Positions 28,490 to 37,936 are shown, counted from the stretch's first letter. The stretch is DNA of 64,000 bases from Siderastrea siderea (GCA_964030785.1 OZ034970.1:37066401-37130400), one strand, 5' to 3'. The notes: generated by a model not told the origin, from the letters alone. Numbers and translations: made by a program.

Positions 28490-29353
28490 TTAAAAGAGAC
28501 CTAGACGTCCACAGCTGATGGTCTCTAGACCTTTCTGCCAGTTGTCTACACTGTCACTGTACTTAGGGGGTGGTGGAGCTGGGGCTACCATCATTTCTTG
28601 ACGGTTCTTGAGCTCTTGAATTTCTCGTAACAATTGTTTCTCATACTCTGTCAGGGGCCGTTCTCGTTCCACGTCCTCTTTCCTTCTGACTGGAGGACCA
28701 GGGATGTCTACTCCACGTTTGGGATATCCTTGAGCATCACGGGTGGGTGGTTCAGCTTGTTGGTCGGCTTTTTTGGGAGGGTTGTCATGAAACCAACTCC
28801 AGTACTTGGGACCCAAGGGTTGATCGGCCCACCGGAAGAAGCCACACGTTTTCTTGGAACAAGTCAGAAACAAGCGATCGGGGTTCTGGGTCGAATGGCT
28901 CTGTTGTAGCGTGGCGGGTTCACGGCAAAAGCATTGCAAACCACCCCACATGTCCAACACTTCTACATGAGGTTGACTATACACGGCTTTCATATACTCC
29001 AGAACTTGATCTTGTCCACAAAACAACAAACACGGTTGCATGGGACATTTCACATACTTCCATCCCTTTTGAGATTCTCGGGCCTCCAAACGCACCTCAT
29101 GGCAAGGGCATACCATAGTGTCCACCGAACTGGGAGGATCTTCGACATACGTCACCATGTATTCAGATGGGGATGTCTGGGGGGACACCATATCATTCAA
29201 TTCTTTCATCATATCTTCCACCGCAGCTCGGGTGTCTTCCACCACGTCGCACACCACAGGATCACAGTCCACGGGCGTCATAGTTTGAATAGTCTTCTTC
29301 TTCTTTTTCCCCTCTGGGGGATGGGTTGATTTTCTCTTCCGATCGACAGACAT
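28490..29353 (-). CDS. Double GRF-type zinc-finger protein
   Basis: 287 residues from the Met that lies about 40 bp after a TATA box (GGTATAAAAAGGC, 29389-29401). The first Met at 29386 is too close to the TATA to be used. Two GRF-like zinc modules are visible: CPCHEV-x16-CPMQPCLLFC, and CFCREP-x17-RLFLTCSKKTCGFFRWAD, the latter with the diagnostic C-x-FF-x-W. A C-terminal coiled segment (LTEYEKQLLREIQELKNRQE) follows. GRF fingers bind single-stranded nucleic acid in topoisomerase III and APE2-type proteins. The Polinton role may be replication or repair, which is inference. Confidence 0.75.
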   Translation of the reverse strand: MSVDRKRKSTHPPEGKKKKKTIQTMTPVDCDPVVCDVVEDTRAAVEDMMKELNDMVSPQTSPSEYMVTYVEDPPSSVDTMVCPCHEVRLEARESQKGWKYVKCPMQPCLLFCGQDQVLEYMKAVYSQPHVEVLDMWGGLQCFCREPATLQQSHSTQNPDRLFLTCSKKTCGFFRWADQPLGPKYWSWFHDNPPKKADQQAEPPTRDAQGYPKRGVDIPGPPVRRKEDVERERPLTEYEKQLLREIQELKNRQEMMVAPAPPPPKYSDSVDNWQKGLETISCGRLGLF

Positions 29354-29415
29354 CGTGCTCAAGGTTGGTTTCACCCCACCGCCCATGCCTTTTTATACCC
29401 ATGACCCTTGGCTGT

Positions 29416-29580
29416 CATTGGTCAGCTTATCCTACCCATATAAGGACGTCTCATCGTCCCATTGGTCAGCTTATTCAATCCATATAAGGACCTCTTGTCT
29501 TCCCATTGGTCAGCTTTTCCCTCTCCAACTAAGGACCTCTTGTCTTCCCATTGGTCCGTTGTCCCTATTTAAGGAGCTCC
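29416..29580 (+). promoter_or_regulatory. Tandem CCAAT/TATA promoter array, four units of about 44 bp
   Basis: CATTGG boxes at 29416, 29460, 29504 and 29549 (spacing 44, 44, 45) are each followed by CAGCTT-like sequence and then a TATA-like element. The first two read CCATATAAGGAC, the third is decayed (CCAACTAAGGAC), and the fourth reads CTATTTAAGGAG. The last TATA lies about 45 bp before the SLOG gene ATG. The array is between two divergent genes (28490-29353 and 29612-30307). Confidence 0.75.
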
Positions 29581-29611
29581 CTTGGTCTCTAGATCTTCAT
29601 TCTCAAAAGCC

Positions 29612-30307
29612 ATGCCCCCAGACATTGACATGATCGGAGAACAAGATCTCGGTGCCTTGGAACTGCAAGTGGGTCATGGCCATGTGGTGTACACCGGGGG
29701 AGCCAAAGGTACGGATGCCCTCGTGGAAGAACATGCCAAACACTTTGGGATGCAACTAGAAGTCCTGGTCCCCCCGAACCATCCTCGAGCCACTTTCATC
29801 ACCCCTTCTACGGTGGAAGTCCTGATGCTGGCCAACCCCCATCTTCACCAGGCGGCTGAGAAACTAGGCAAACAAATGCCCAGTCATTTTTACACCCTGC
29901 AATTGCTGCAACGCAATTATCAATTGGCCAAAAAAGCCCATACCATCTATGCGTTTGGCATCTTGGAACCGGATCATAAACGCGTGAAAGGAGGCACTGG
30001 TTGGACTGTGCAATTGGCTATGGATCTAGGCAAACCCGTCTACCTGTTTGACATACCCAGTCAATCATGGTACCGCTCGGACCATTACTACCAAGTCAAT
30101 GAGAATGCCGCCACCCTGGTCACTGGCAGTCAATTTGTCCCTTGGGGACCTAAAAAGCCCACCCTTCATCAAAGCAGTGCTATCGTGGGATCCCGGGATG
30201 TGGACGAGAAAACCCGAGCCGAAATTCAAGCCTTGTTCAATCGTACGTTCTGTCTACCCGAGAACATTGATCAATTACGTATGGAACTGGAAGACTTTCA
30301 TTTGTAA
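29612..30307 (+). CDS. SLOG-superfamily (Rossmannoid nucleotide-sensor) protein
   Basis: 231 residues from the Met after the last TATA; an upstream Met at 29582 is too near the TATA. Near residue 26 it has VVYTGGAKGTDALVEEHAK, the GG-x-K/R-G-(A/T)-D signature of the SLOG/DprA/YspA fold. A middle region holds AKKAHTIYAFGI and GGTGWTVQLAMDLGKPVYLFD. Near the C-terminus is SSAIVGSRDVDEKTRAEIQ, which in YspA-like proteins usually comes first. So the domain looks circularly permuted or is one of two. SLOG proteins bind or process nucleotide ligands. This is the only isolated plus-strand gene in the right half of the element. Confidence 0.7.
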   Translation: MPPDIDMIGEQDLGALELQVGHGHVVYTGGAKGTDALVEEHAKHFGMQLEVLVPPNHPRATFITPSTVEVLMLANPHLHQAAEKLGKQMPSHFYTLQLLQRNYQLAKKAHTIYAFGILEPDHKRVKGGTGWTVQLAMDLGKPVYLFDIPSQSWYRSDHYYQVNENAATLVTGSQFVPWGPKKPTLHQSSAIVGSRDVDEKTRAEIQALFNRTFCLPENIDQLRMELEDFHL

Positions 30308-30665
30308 TTGTACATATCCATTTTTTTAATTTTTATTTTTTATCATTATTTTTTTCCAATTGTACATAGCCATTTTTAGTTTTTCAATTTCTTAGTTTTT
30401 TATTTTTTCCAATTGTACATAGCTTTTCTTTTAGTTTTTATTTTTTCAAATTGTAGATAGCTTTTTTCAATTGTAAATAGGAGCACCCCACCCACCCACG
30501 TGGCAAAGAACACAGACCACCATTTGTAAAAAACATCAACTCTTTTTTAATTAAAAAATAAAAAACTGACAACACTGAGTTTGCACTATGGTCATAAATA
30601 ATTTGTCTTGACTCACAGCAGCCTTGACTCACAATTAAAACAAATGTCCACAGAAATAACAATGT
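30308..30665. repeat. AT-rich spacer with four or five degenerate repeats of CAATTGTACATAGC
   Basis: Repeats near 30305, 30357, 30410, 30449 and 30469 (AATTGTACATA(T/G)C, decaying to AATTGTAAATAGG), separated by T-rich sequence. It follows the SLOG stop codon. Possibly a 3' UTR or a replication or regulatory repeat. No gene. Confidence 0.6.
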
Positions 30666-31184
30666 TCATTCTCCCAAACAACGCCTTACGGTCTCCATAG
30701 CTTCCCTCTCCATGTCTTCCATGCGGGCATACTCCTCCCTTTGCTTTAACATTTCCTTAAAGAAATACGCCACTGTGCCCCATTCATCCTCTTTATGGAC
30801 ACGCGGCAAGTGCTCGACTAAGTACTGGTCCAGTTGTCTAAAATGTTCCAAGCTAATGGGCCAATACTGCTCATCCATGGTGAACACCAGCCACTTGTAA
30901 ATCCATGGGATGATTCGGCGGACTAGCTTTTTCTTCATCATCCTGTAAGTAAGACTCTCCAGAGGCAAGCCATTCTCCGTGTAAACAAAACACAAAAAAA
31001 ATAAATGTAGAAAAGCCGCCACGCGCCTACGGTTCAGGGGACGCCATGCCTCTTCCCGCCTTTCGTACATGGCTATGGTATGGTGTTGCACAGGCGTTCT
31101 CTCCACTCTCCTCCTCAACGCGTCTGCTCCTCTCACATTCACCTCACTTGACATACAACCCAATGCTCTTCTCGTTTCGGACAT
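30666..31184 (-). CDS. Polinton-1 accessory protein, unknown function
   Basis: 172 residues. Basic N-terminal third (RRALG, RRRVERT, RRRVAAF), then a short hydrophobic stretch LHLFFLCFVY and an amphipathic, charged helical region (WPISLEHFRQLDQYLVEHL, EEYARMEDMEREAMETV). A TATA box GGTATATAAG at 31256-31268 lies 75 bp upstream. No family recognised. It is the element's second-last gene before the right TIR. Confidence 0.6.
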   Translation of the reverse strand: MSETRRALGCMSSEVNVRGADALRRRVERTPVQHHTIAMYERREEAWRPLNRRRVAAFLHLFFLCFVYTENGLPLESLTYRMMKKKLVRRIIPWIYKWLVFTMDEQYWPISLEHFRQLDQYLVEHLPRVHKEDEWGTVAYFFKEMLKQREEYARMEDMEREAMETVRRCLGE

Positions 31185-31464
31185 TTTCCCTCAACAGACA
31201 AAACTTCACTCAGCACGAACTCAAAGCTAGGAATGGCGTCCTGGGGCTTCCCTTGACTTATATACCCCGATCCGCGCAATGCACCATGGTCTATCTAAGG
31301 AGGGGGGAGGGGGGTCCCCCCACCTCTTCCCCTCCCAAAGCATGATGGGCCTTTCTCTCATTGGCCCATTCCCTCCCACGTGACCCTTTTGTTTCTCTAT
31401 AAAAAAAAACCACATACGAAAGATCAATAAAAGATGTTGTGATCTTTACTGATTCTCTACATAA
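31185..31464. promoter_or_regulatory. Intergenic region with TATA, E-box and AATAAA
   Basis: It contains the leftward TATA box for the gene ending at 30666, a GGAGGGGGGAGGGGGG tract, an E-box CACGTG at 31377-31382 and a plus-strand AATAAA near 31424. The G-rich and E-box features mirror the 15.7-15.9 kb promoter. No gene. Confidence 0.5.
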
Positions 31465-32517
31465 TCATGTTCGTTGACTTTTTCTGGAGAGTTCAAGGGT
31501 AATGATGGTTCTGCCTTGTTTGAAAGGAGCCGGTTGTCCATTCGCTGTTTGAATATCGATGGCGATGCTGTCAAAGATGGTTTTGCCAAGAGGAAAATAC
31601 ATCCGTTGCGTCGTATCAAATTGATGATCGGTATTGCCGGCATCCAATGTACGTAAAAATCCTTTCTCTTGAGTTCCCACAATGCTCTGGGACACCAGAT
31701 CCGTGTAAATCATCAATTGTTGTTGTCCTTGTTGCGGTTTGACCGTTTGCGTACTGGGAAATACTTGTCGACTGAGATTCGGACCCAAGAACAAATAATA
31801 ATTGAAATCGGGGTGGGTAAAACTGACGGACACATGACCATACGGTGGATATTTGTTGGCAGGACCGGTGGTTACTGTCCATTTGTGTCGATCGTTGTAA
31901 TCCACGATATTTTTGACCAGATAATTGTTTTCTTGGACCACGCGTTCACTTGGTGTGCCATCTTTCACCAGCCCCATCAGTCCAGCGAATTTCCATTCCA
32001 TTTCAAATTGCATGTTGGATGGAATAAGTACATACAACGAATCTAATTCGGGGGCGATGCTTGTATTGGTGATTTTCACGTAGGGTTGAGCCAGATTGAG
32101 AGCCGCGAGTTGTTGTCGTTTCGCTTGATCGTCCACGTCCATTTTAGTTATATCCATCATGACGTCCATGTGTTGTTTTTCTATTTCGTACGCAATGGCA
32201 ATCCATGCTTCTTTCAAATTGGTGTAATACCCTGGGGGTAAATGGATTTGTTTCGTCACTTGAAGGGGAGCCGTTCCCTCCGCACGTTTTGGTATGTATC
32301 TCACATCTGTTTTCATCCAATGTTTTTGACTATCTTCTTGCGTCCAATTCTGTTTGGTTTGATCTCCCCATTGTTGATTAAACCCCGGGTGGGAGATATG
32401 AACCAAGGCCGCTTCCCAATCATCTTCTACCAAATAATACGAACGAGGAAGTCGAGCCGTAAATTTTTGTCCCGTGCCTTGTGCTTGATCACTGATAAGG
32501 GTAATGTAAAAACTCAT
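31465..32517 (-). CDS. MSFY-family structural protein, paralogue 3 (divergent)
   Basis: 350 residues, intact. Starts MSFYITLISDQAQGTGQKFT and shares the family layout: WEAALVHISHP near the N-terminus, YYLFLGPNLSRQVFP in the middle, LMIYTDLVSQSIVG, and an ITLELSRK end. It is clearly more distant from the other two paralogues, so the family expanded by duplication or this is a functionally distinct capsomer. A TATA box (GGTATAAAAGGG, 32546-32557) lies 30 bp upstream, touching the inner edge of the right TIR. Confidence 0.72.
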   Translation of the reverse strand: MSFYITLISDQAQGTGQKFTARLPRSYYLVEDDWEAALVHISHPGFNQQWGDQTKQNWTQEDSQKHWMKTDVRYIPKRAEGTAPLQVTKQIHLPPGYYTNLKEAWIAIAYEIEKQHMDVMMDITKMDVDDQAKRQQLAALNLAQPYVKITNTSIAPELDSLYVLIPSNMQFEMEWKFAGLMGLVKDGTPSERVVQENNYLVKNIVDYNDRHKWTVTTGPANKYPPYGHVSVSFTHPDFNYYLFLGPNLSRQVFPSTQTVKPQQGQQQLMIYTDLVSQSIVGTQEKGFLRTLDAGNTDHQFDTTQRMYFPLGKTIFDSIAIDIQTANGQPAPFKQGRTIITLELSRKSQRT

Positions 32518-32557
32518 CGTGATTACTCCCTAACCCTAGGGTTTACCCTTTTATACC

Positions 32558-32827
32558 TACCCCCGTTCCACAAATTGGACTTTGGACTTTGTGCCCGCGT
32601 TTTCTCAGCGGTTTTAACCCACCTTGAGCCCACGATCGATTTTTTGGCCTGCTCAGCGGTTTCTCATCTCAAAACACGTGACTTCCGGTTGCATGAGCCC
32701 GCGATCCTTTTTTTCCAACTGGTCAGCGGTTTCCCCTCCCAAAAACACGTGATTTCCGGTTCCGGTTATGACGTCATCCTTACATCAAAACGAGGCAAAA
32801 TTACCTATCTGGGCGTCCCTTACTACT
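32558..32827 (-). repeat. Polinton-1 right terminal inverted repeat
   Basis: Inverted copy of 11089-11360. It keeps both E-boxes (32675-32680, 32746-32751), ETS-like TTCCGG motifs and the CRE TGACGTCA (32769-32776). It ends CCTTACTACT at 32827. Confidence 0.92.
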
Positions 32828-32833
32828 CTCAGC
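32828..32833. repeat. Target-site duplication of Polinton-1, right copy
   Basis: CTCAGC, identical to 11083-11088. Confidence 0.92.
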
Positions 32834-32909
32834 CTCGACCTCATGCCCTTTACTTCAATCTGAGAACAGCTCTACGAGGAAATAGTTGATAAGAAATTGT
32901 TTCAACACA

Positions 32910-33320
32910 ATGGAAACCAGAGGAAATCCTTCATGGTTTCGATTTGGAGGAGTTCGGCTGTCGTTGTATGTCATTGTTCTTTGGGTAGCATTCTCAGCAT
33001 TGTTTATTGGTTATGTCCTGTACAAGAGTGAGAGAGCTAGGGAAATGTTTGCAAGAATATTTGAAAACGAAACAGAACTTCAGCCTGAGTTGCACGACAG
33101 ACTTCTTCCCGTAAAGAAAATGTTCGCAGAAGCTGGCGAACAAAACAAAGAGAGAGACAAAACATTAAATTCGTCAAGCATTGAAGTTCCATTGACAGAT
33201 CTGAGAGAGATCGGCAATAAAACCCAAGTTCTTCTGCTGGTAATTGTATTAACTGGACCTAAAACGCAGGAGAGAAGAACTGCAATAAGAGAAACATGGT
33301 GGCGAAAGTGCATCGGAGAG
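32910..33320 (+). CDS. Host beta-1,3-galactosyltransferase-like gene, first coding exon
   Basis: 137 codons with ATG at 32910, then a splice donor (GAG/GTACGT at 33320-33321). A short cytosolic tail precedes one membrane helix (LYVIVLWVAFSALFIGYVLY), giving a Golgi type II topology, then a stem. The start of the GT31 catalytic domain follows: LLLVIVLTGPKTQERRTAIRETWW, the family's first conserved block. The remaining exons are not found in the following 3 kb. The Polinton-1 right end is 83 bp upstream, in the 5' UTR or core promoter. Exact subfamily (B3GALT or B3GNT) not assigned. Confidence 0.78.
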
Positions 33321-36300
33321 GTACGTTTCCTGTTTTGTTAGTTCTTGTTTTGCCATCGTAGCAACCATGGTTTTTGCTTGTTTTCCCCGCTCATTTTTGC
33401 CCGTTTAGTCTAGCATAGAACCTAGACCTATGTTCAATTTGTAAATTAAAGTTCACCATACAATCTCATGCTTATTTCTCAGGTCTTAAACACGGAGCGA
33501 TCCTATAAAAGGGAAGGCTCCGCCCCCCTTGAAACGCTCGGTTGGTTCCAATCTAATTTTGTAATGGTAGAGGCCGACGTAACGGTGACGCAGTTGATAT
33601 CAAGTAGAATGTTCGTTTGTTTATCCGAACAACGAATGAATAAACCTGGAATAAAATAAGCTGTAGATCAGGGGGGGGGGGGGGGGCTGGCAGCTACCTT
33701 TGATCTTGCCGCTTTTGGCCTCTACATGATTGCCCCAGTAAAGAAATCTGTCAATCATTCGAAAACTCTAAAGAGCATGCGCGAAGTGCAACGAAGTCTC
33801 GCGCGAACTACTCGAGAATATGTGTTTTTTTGTTCGTGGTGACTCGATTGTGGAAAAGGAATTCGTTTTCTGTTATTGTTTATTTGCTGTTAGAATTTTT
33901 GGCAAGAGTACAGAGTTTGTGCACCACATTTCTTTAAATTCTGGATCTATGTACAGTCCTGCTGTATATTATGTCAAGAACATGAGCGTGATGGTTGTGT
34001 TATCGAAAACATAAATGCTCGTGGTGTCAACAGCCACTTGACTTGGGAAATGGCATTAAGTTGCAGCTTTTGACCTTCCATTTCGATCCATTTCTGTTTC
34101 TGAGACCATCAAAATCGATGGAATGAAGGACCAGCTTTATTTTAAGTTAGTAGAGCAGTCAATATTGAATATGCAAGTGACAAGTTTCGCCCTGAGATTT
34201 TCCCAGTTGAGTGTTGAACAAACTACGCTCAAATTATAACTATATTCTAGCAGATGATTGTGGATTTCGTCATCTCAGGAAGATTTGTAAGGATCTTTTT
34301 ATTGTGGAAACTGTGGAATCTTCCAGCCAACAAACTGAAAAGAGGAGATTTAGATTGCGAGTCTTCTTTAAGTCTGTCTCACAATGAAGGCACAAAATCG
34401 AATGCGAAGGCTCAGACTGTGTTAAAAATGGGCTTGAACTTTCCACATGCACTTGTTTCAACTTTTATGCGTCTTATTTACAGCTGTAAGCATAATTACG
34501 TGTAAAACGCCACGTTTAATTTATGGAATTCTTCTTTTTTTGGCTTGAGTGTTTCTTGGCAGCAGTTGTTCCTGCAAATATATTGGTTGGTTGCAGTTAC
34601 AAGAAAAACAGCTTTAAAAGAACGTTTGAGATGATAGAATTTTGCAACTGGAAAGGATAGCTTATAAAGGACAACCAACAAAAGAAGAATGCTTAACCTT
34701 ACAAACAGAGCTACCTGAGGTTTGCTTGTTTTGATAAGAGAACTTAAAGAATTGGCAAAGTAAATACACCTAGGTTTAGGAAAACTCCCTAGTTCCATAT
34801 ATTGTACTGACGTGCTAAGTCTAATTACCCCGCCGTCAGGACGGGGTCTAGTAATACCCGTTTTTTTTATTATTTTCCATTTTTTTGGTGGTCACTTGCC
34901 CCAGACCTCCGATTTTTGCTCAGCCAAACATACTCGTCGCATCTTTTGCTACACAGGCTAGAGCGTGTATCTTGAGTGACCATAATATCTTTTACACCCC
35001 GAGGGGAGGGGGAACGGCGGGGTAATGCCCCTGGGGCTTTTCTCGTTCAATGGAAAATGCAATGAACTATCACATTTCCAAGCATTTTCCCACATTATGC
35101 ATGCAATTGTCCAATGAGAAGGTTTATAAACATTTGTTAGGGTGATCTGAAAAGATTGAAGGATTTGCAATTATATGATTTTTTTGTCTTTTACAAGTAG
35201 CCTGTACAAGAAGCTTAATTCAAGGGAAAGACATTCAGGCCCTTATTCTTAAGTGTCAGTGAAAAATTTGTAGTTTGAGTTCAGTAACACCAGGTGAACT
35301 ATGCAATAATGGAGTATTAGACAATGCAAAAGTTCTAAACTGTCCCTTCTGTTAAAAGAGCCATTGACTTCTGCTCACACCCTTTCAGACATTTGTACTT
35401 CTGATGAGGAAACAGTTCCAAATGCCAAGGAGAATTTTTTTCGAGATGGATACATATGAAATAAATCAGGTGTGAACTGCCTGATGTAACAAATGTGGCC
35501 ATAAAGGGCTTGCAGTTTTTAAATGTTTTCAACTTGAGCAGTTGAAAAGGCAAATTTGATCCTGGTCGAGACTGAATTTTTTCAAGTTTGCTTTTTCAAC
35601 TGCTCAAGTTGAATGCATTTAACTGTGAGGATCATTATTTCAGAACTGTTAACGATAAGGTAGGGGAAAACAGATCAAAACAGTGTTGTATTGCTGGGTG
35701 TCAAAATGAGGCTGGCATACATTTAGTGACTGTTTACAAAGGAGATATGAAATAACCCCAGAATGGCTGATCAACCATGGTTGCTCTAAGTGTGCAACAG
35801 TCATGTTGAAGCGTTTTCAGAAAATTAAGGATTAACATAGCTGTCCATATATATGTCATCAGTCAAAGTCCCTGTACAACCAAAACCTTTGTCCAAAACA
35901 TATTTATCAACATGCATCTTGGATAACCGACAACTGCCAGATCCAAAGTGATGGTGTGTTTGCCAGGGTATCTTTACTTTACAGACTGTCAGAACCTTTG
36001 CAAACTCCACCCCTGAATGATTCTTTTGTTTACAAAAGCTGTTCAACATCAATTGCACTGTCAAAAAAATTCAAGTCCCTTCAGAATTCAAATGCCAATT
36101 TTCCATAAACCCATTCATGATGAAATATATGAAGCCAAGGTCACCAAGTAAATATGTGAAATGACTGGCTGAAGCATTGCTGTCAGTTGAGCAACCTGGC
36201 CCCTTTAAGTTTCAGTTCTCACCCCAGAGGTGTGATAGACAAAATCTAAATGAAAAATTATTTCACCTTTTTCTCCAAAATAATGAGCTTTATTATCAGG

Positions 36301-36539
36301 TATACCTACACACTGTAGGCAATATCTGTGACTCGCGTGGCGAAGTCAAAGAGCAAAGTGTTGTAAACATCACCTCTCAGCTTTTCACCACTTAAGGATT
36401 CTAGAGAACTGTACATGAAAAAATCTCTTGTAGACTGTAAGGTAGTAACATAACTTGGGCAAAACAGAAAATAATTTGGATCGACAAAACCTCCACAATT
36501 AATTGTTGACTCCTCCTGGGTAGTTCCTATAAAGAAAGA
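33321..36539. other. Probable intron of the host gene or unassigned sequence
   Basis: No further exon of the galactosyltransferase is evident. It contains a G16 run at 33671-33686 and short frames without recognisable domains. A hairpin at about 35528-35611 has arms around CAACTTGAGCAGTTGAAAA and its complement. Confidence 0.4.
33671..33686 (+). repeat. Poly-G run
   Basis: Sixteen consecutive G bases in the putative intron. Confidence 0.9.
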
Positions 36540-36833
36540 AAAATCTAATTGTTGCTTGTGCACGGTCAAGGCTAAAAACGGTAATAAGAGGACTTTGGTC
36601 TAATGACTTTGCTAAGCTTCATAACCAGATTCGTTTAATAAGTATGATGTAACTCGCGCTCGTGCGACAGCTACTGATTTTTTTACCTTTCATTCGCTGC
36701 CGAAGGTACACTTTTTTCCTTGGTACGACTTTTTATGTTTTATCAGCGGTGTTTCAGCTGGGTTTGCCATGTTCATGGCTGCAAACGAGCGCCGCGTTTG
36801 GGTAGGCACTTCATGGAATAGATCAGTCATTTT
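36540..36833. repeat. R1 repeat, copy 2, left part (split by Polinton-2)
   Basis: It matches 9300-9460 and 10346-10460 of copy 1 (shared CATTCGCTGCCGAA, CATGTTCATGGC and GTAGGCACTTCATGGAA) but lacks the 882-bp TA element. It stops exactly at the Polinton-2 target duplication and resumes at 60607. Confidence 0.85.
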
Positions 36834-36839
36834 GATTGA
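36834..36839. repeat. Target-site duplication of Polinton-2, left copy
   Basis: GATTGA, repeated at 60607-60612. Joining the two sides recreates the R1 sequence known from copy 1. Confidence 0.9.
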
Positions 36840-36932
36840 AGTAGTGTAGTACTTGGCGGCACCAGCTCATAGCATATCTACACTGCTCTCATATTGCTGA
36901 TCCCGTCAAGTACTCCTTCTTGTCTCTTATAT
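36840..36932 (+). repeat. Polinton-2 left terminal inverted repeat
   Basis: The first 31 bp match the right end perfectly. The next 60 bp match with substitutions and a deletion relative to the right side (shared GCTGATCCC/TCAAGTACT blocks). Confidence 0.88.
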
Positions 36933-36938
36933 TTTAGT

Positions 36939-37039
36939 AAATATTTTTATTTCCGTAGGCAAATGAGGTTTTGTCCACTCAATTCACGCAACTCTATGCG
37001 TGGAAATATTTTTATTTCCGTAGGCAAATGAGGTTTTGT
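36939..37039 (+). repeat. Direct repeat of about 36 bp
   Basis: A 36-bp unit beginning AAATATTTTTATTTCCGTAG occurs at 36939-36974 and 37004-37039, with 29 bp between. It lies just inside the left TIR. Confidence 0.85.
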
Positions 37040-37372
37040 TCCACTCCTTGCACATTTCTCACGTGCGCTATCACGTTTTCTCCCACGCGTTTTTTTAGTT
37101 TAACCTTGGCACCGGATGATGTAATATCACGTGAACATGGGACTTTCCCTAATTAGCTAATCAAAAAGTTCAAAATTTACTTCAAAATTTTATTTCAAAA
37201 TTTTGAAACTTTCAAATTTTAACTTCCGAATTTTGAAAAAAACTGTATATCATTAATTTTGTGACTGCAGCGCAGTGCAGTCAGCGGTATGTTTTTGTAT
37301 GTGCTTAGCTGCTGCGCCCTTTTCCTCTTGTAAGCTACCCGCCATTTTGTTTTGTTCTCATGTGGTCTCAAG

Positions 37373-37430
37373 ATGTGTAAAGTTATCGCTGTTCATTGGA
37401 TCTTTGCTGTCCTTTTAAACGGCCTGAACG
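37373..37430 (+). CDS. Possible signal-peptide exon with splice donor
   Basis: ATG followed by 19 codons, MCKVIAVHWIFAVLLNGLN, a good secretory signal core, then a consensus donor G/GTAAGA at 37430-37431. It is not Polinton-like and could be the first exon of a host or captured gene. No downstream exon is found. Short length makes chance possible. Confidence 0.25.
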
Positions 37431-37936
37431 GTAAGAACTGTTAAAGAAACATTGTACGGAACATGCTTTCAGTGTATTTCGCGTAAGGTTTCAAGCTTTA
37501 GCGAGTAATCACATGTTTTGTCATGCAGATTGTTATCTCGGGAATCAGGATTCAAACTCACAAGTAAACGGCATGTGCTGTACCTGACCTGTGAATGAAC
37601 AAAGTTTGGGACGTTGTGTTATTTTGTTGCATCTCTTCTCGTTATGTACGACGGGAGGCCAGCCACAATCATTTTGTTGTAATTATGTACATATATTATT
37701 TGTGTTATATTGATTATAAGTCCTTTAACGCTTTCATTCCCAAGAGTGCCTAAAATCAAAATTCAAGACAAACCCCAAATTTCAGTTTGCAAAACGCCTA
37801 AATATAAATAGTACCAAGTGAAAATTCTGCCGAAGAGGAGTCATTTTAATGGTCACACCATAGGATCTCATCCACAGATTCAAAGTTGGAATCACCTTAA
37901 ATGTCTCCATAATTAACTGACTCTGGGAGTGAAAGG

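Larger units (their letters stand above)
11089..32827. mobile_element. Polinton-1: complete Polinton/Maverick (adintovirus-type) element, 21.7 kb
   Basis: The element begins AGTAGTAAGG and ends CCTTACTACT. It has TIRs of about 270 bp and a perfect 6-bp target duplication CTCAGC at 11083-11088 and 32828-32833; a 6-bp duplication and AG-type ends are Polinton hallmarks. Inside are protein-primed polymerase B, rve integrase with chromodomain, packaging ATPase, adenain-like protease and major capsid protein, all with intact frames. Base composition is much richer in GC than the flanks. Most genes are on the minus strand; a regulatory gene block (15.9-17.5 kb) and the SLOG gene (29.6 kb) are on the plus strand. 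Three accessory frames carry a stop or frameshift. The TIRs differ by about three substitutions and one A-run length change, so insertion looks recent. Confidence 0.95.

Noticed and set aside
34254..36569. Frames in the putative intron as later galactosyltransferase exons
   Set aside because: None carries the conserved GT31 motifs (such as the D-x-D region) expected after the first exon.
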